From Diploscapter coronatus (lineage: Eukaryota; Nematoda; Chromadorea; Rhabditida; Rhabditidae): 64,000 nucleotides of DNA. The stretch covers positions 19,491,201 through 19,555,200 of the forward strand of contig OZ038422.1 of NCBI GenBank assembly GCA_964036155.1, given 5' to 3'. The position numbers and the translations under genes were made by a program. Of the stretch, positions 63,678 to 64,000 are shown one piece after another (position 1 is the stretch's first letter; every line of letters begins with the position of its first letter). The notes below the pieces were generated by a model. The model was not told the origin of the DNA. It worked only from the letters and a program-made list of their open reading frames with translations, and did no database searches.

Positions 63678-64000
63678 TCTTTTGCAATTATTCAAATTAG
63701 ATAAATTGATTATTACGGTCATTGCTAATTGCAAAAAATATTAAGAGTAGTGTTATGAGTAATTTTGAAAGTTTGAGGCTCGATTACTGAATAAAAATGA
63801 AAAGTACACGTTTAAAATAGCATAGAAATTGAGAAGATAAATCCATTGTAACACGTGTATTATTTTCAAATATCTATCGATCGAGACAATAATAAACATC
63901 TACTTTTTATGGGCGAATATTAACAAGCTATTTGCAATTAATTATACGATATTTCATTGTCTTAAAGAATGGTTTTAACGATAAGTTAAAAATTACGAGA
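63678..64000. other. Sequence upstream of the GT31 gene
   Basis: AT-rich. It may contain the promoter or a short first exon of the galactosyltransferase: a frame beginning at about 63848 on the minus strand (MDLSSQFLCYFKR) ends at a possible phase-0 donor. Nothing else is evident. Confidence 0.35.

Overview
This window is nuclear DNA of a nematode, most likely a rhabditid/chromadorean worm; I cannot name the species. The evidence is a warthog-type hedgehog-related gene with a Hint domain (a nematode family), many 43-60 nt introns with T-rich 3' ends, and AG acceptors 0-24 nt upstream of most start codons, as expected for spliced-leader trans-splicing. Base composition is AT-rich. Exon models below were built by hand from GT/GC-AG sites and checked for phase; single-base errors are possible.

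Layout. 1-1572 (+): 3' part of a UDP-glucuronosyltransferase, cut by the window edge. 2006-5169 (-): RAB-33 GTPase with a long N-terminal extension. 5336-7916 (-): TAF11, a TFIID subunit. 8334-12550 (+): cytosolic aspartyl-tRNA synthetase, divergent from TAF11 across about 0.4 kb. 16185-19205 (+): phosphatidylinositol 5-phosphate 4-kinase (type II PIPK). 20224-23781 (+): KLP-20/KIF3A kinesin-II motor. 28266-33018 (+): GILT-like thiol reductase with two alternative first exons. 34384-34919 (-): Kruppel-like three-finger exons. 35100-38935 (-): a 12-exon gene of unknown family that may or may not be spliced to the fingers. 38.9-49.3 kb: about 10 kb with no supportable gene. 49340-50925 (-): four-pass membrane protein resembling TMEM272. 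51616-56477 (-): complete warthog protein, with a mariner element in its second intron. 59.4-60.0 kb (+): BEL/Pao-like retroelement remnant. 60775-61128 (-): very short kelch-repeat gene or fragment. 61781-63677 (-): GT31 beta-1,3-galactosyltransferase.

The genes do not form one pathway. They are a mix of housekeeping (tRNA charging, TFIID), membrane traffic and phosphoinositide signalling, intraflagellar transport, secretory/lysosomal enzymes and a cuticle/secreted hedgehog-related protein. Introns carry several small inverted-repeat elements (MITEs), two of them copies of one family in rab-33 and GILT. Long non-coding blocks upstream of genes are pyrimidine-rich on the sense strand of the next gene. 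I found no CRISPR array, rRNA or convincing tRNA, and no clear new molecular system. The most interesting items are the GILT dual first exons, three GC-AG introns, the unknown gene abutting the KLF fingers, and the near-intact mariner.
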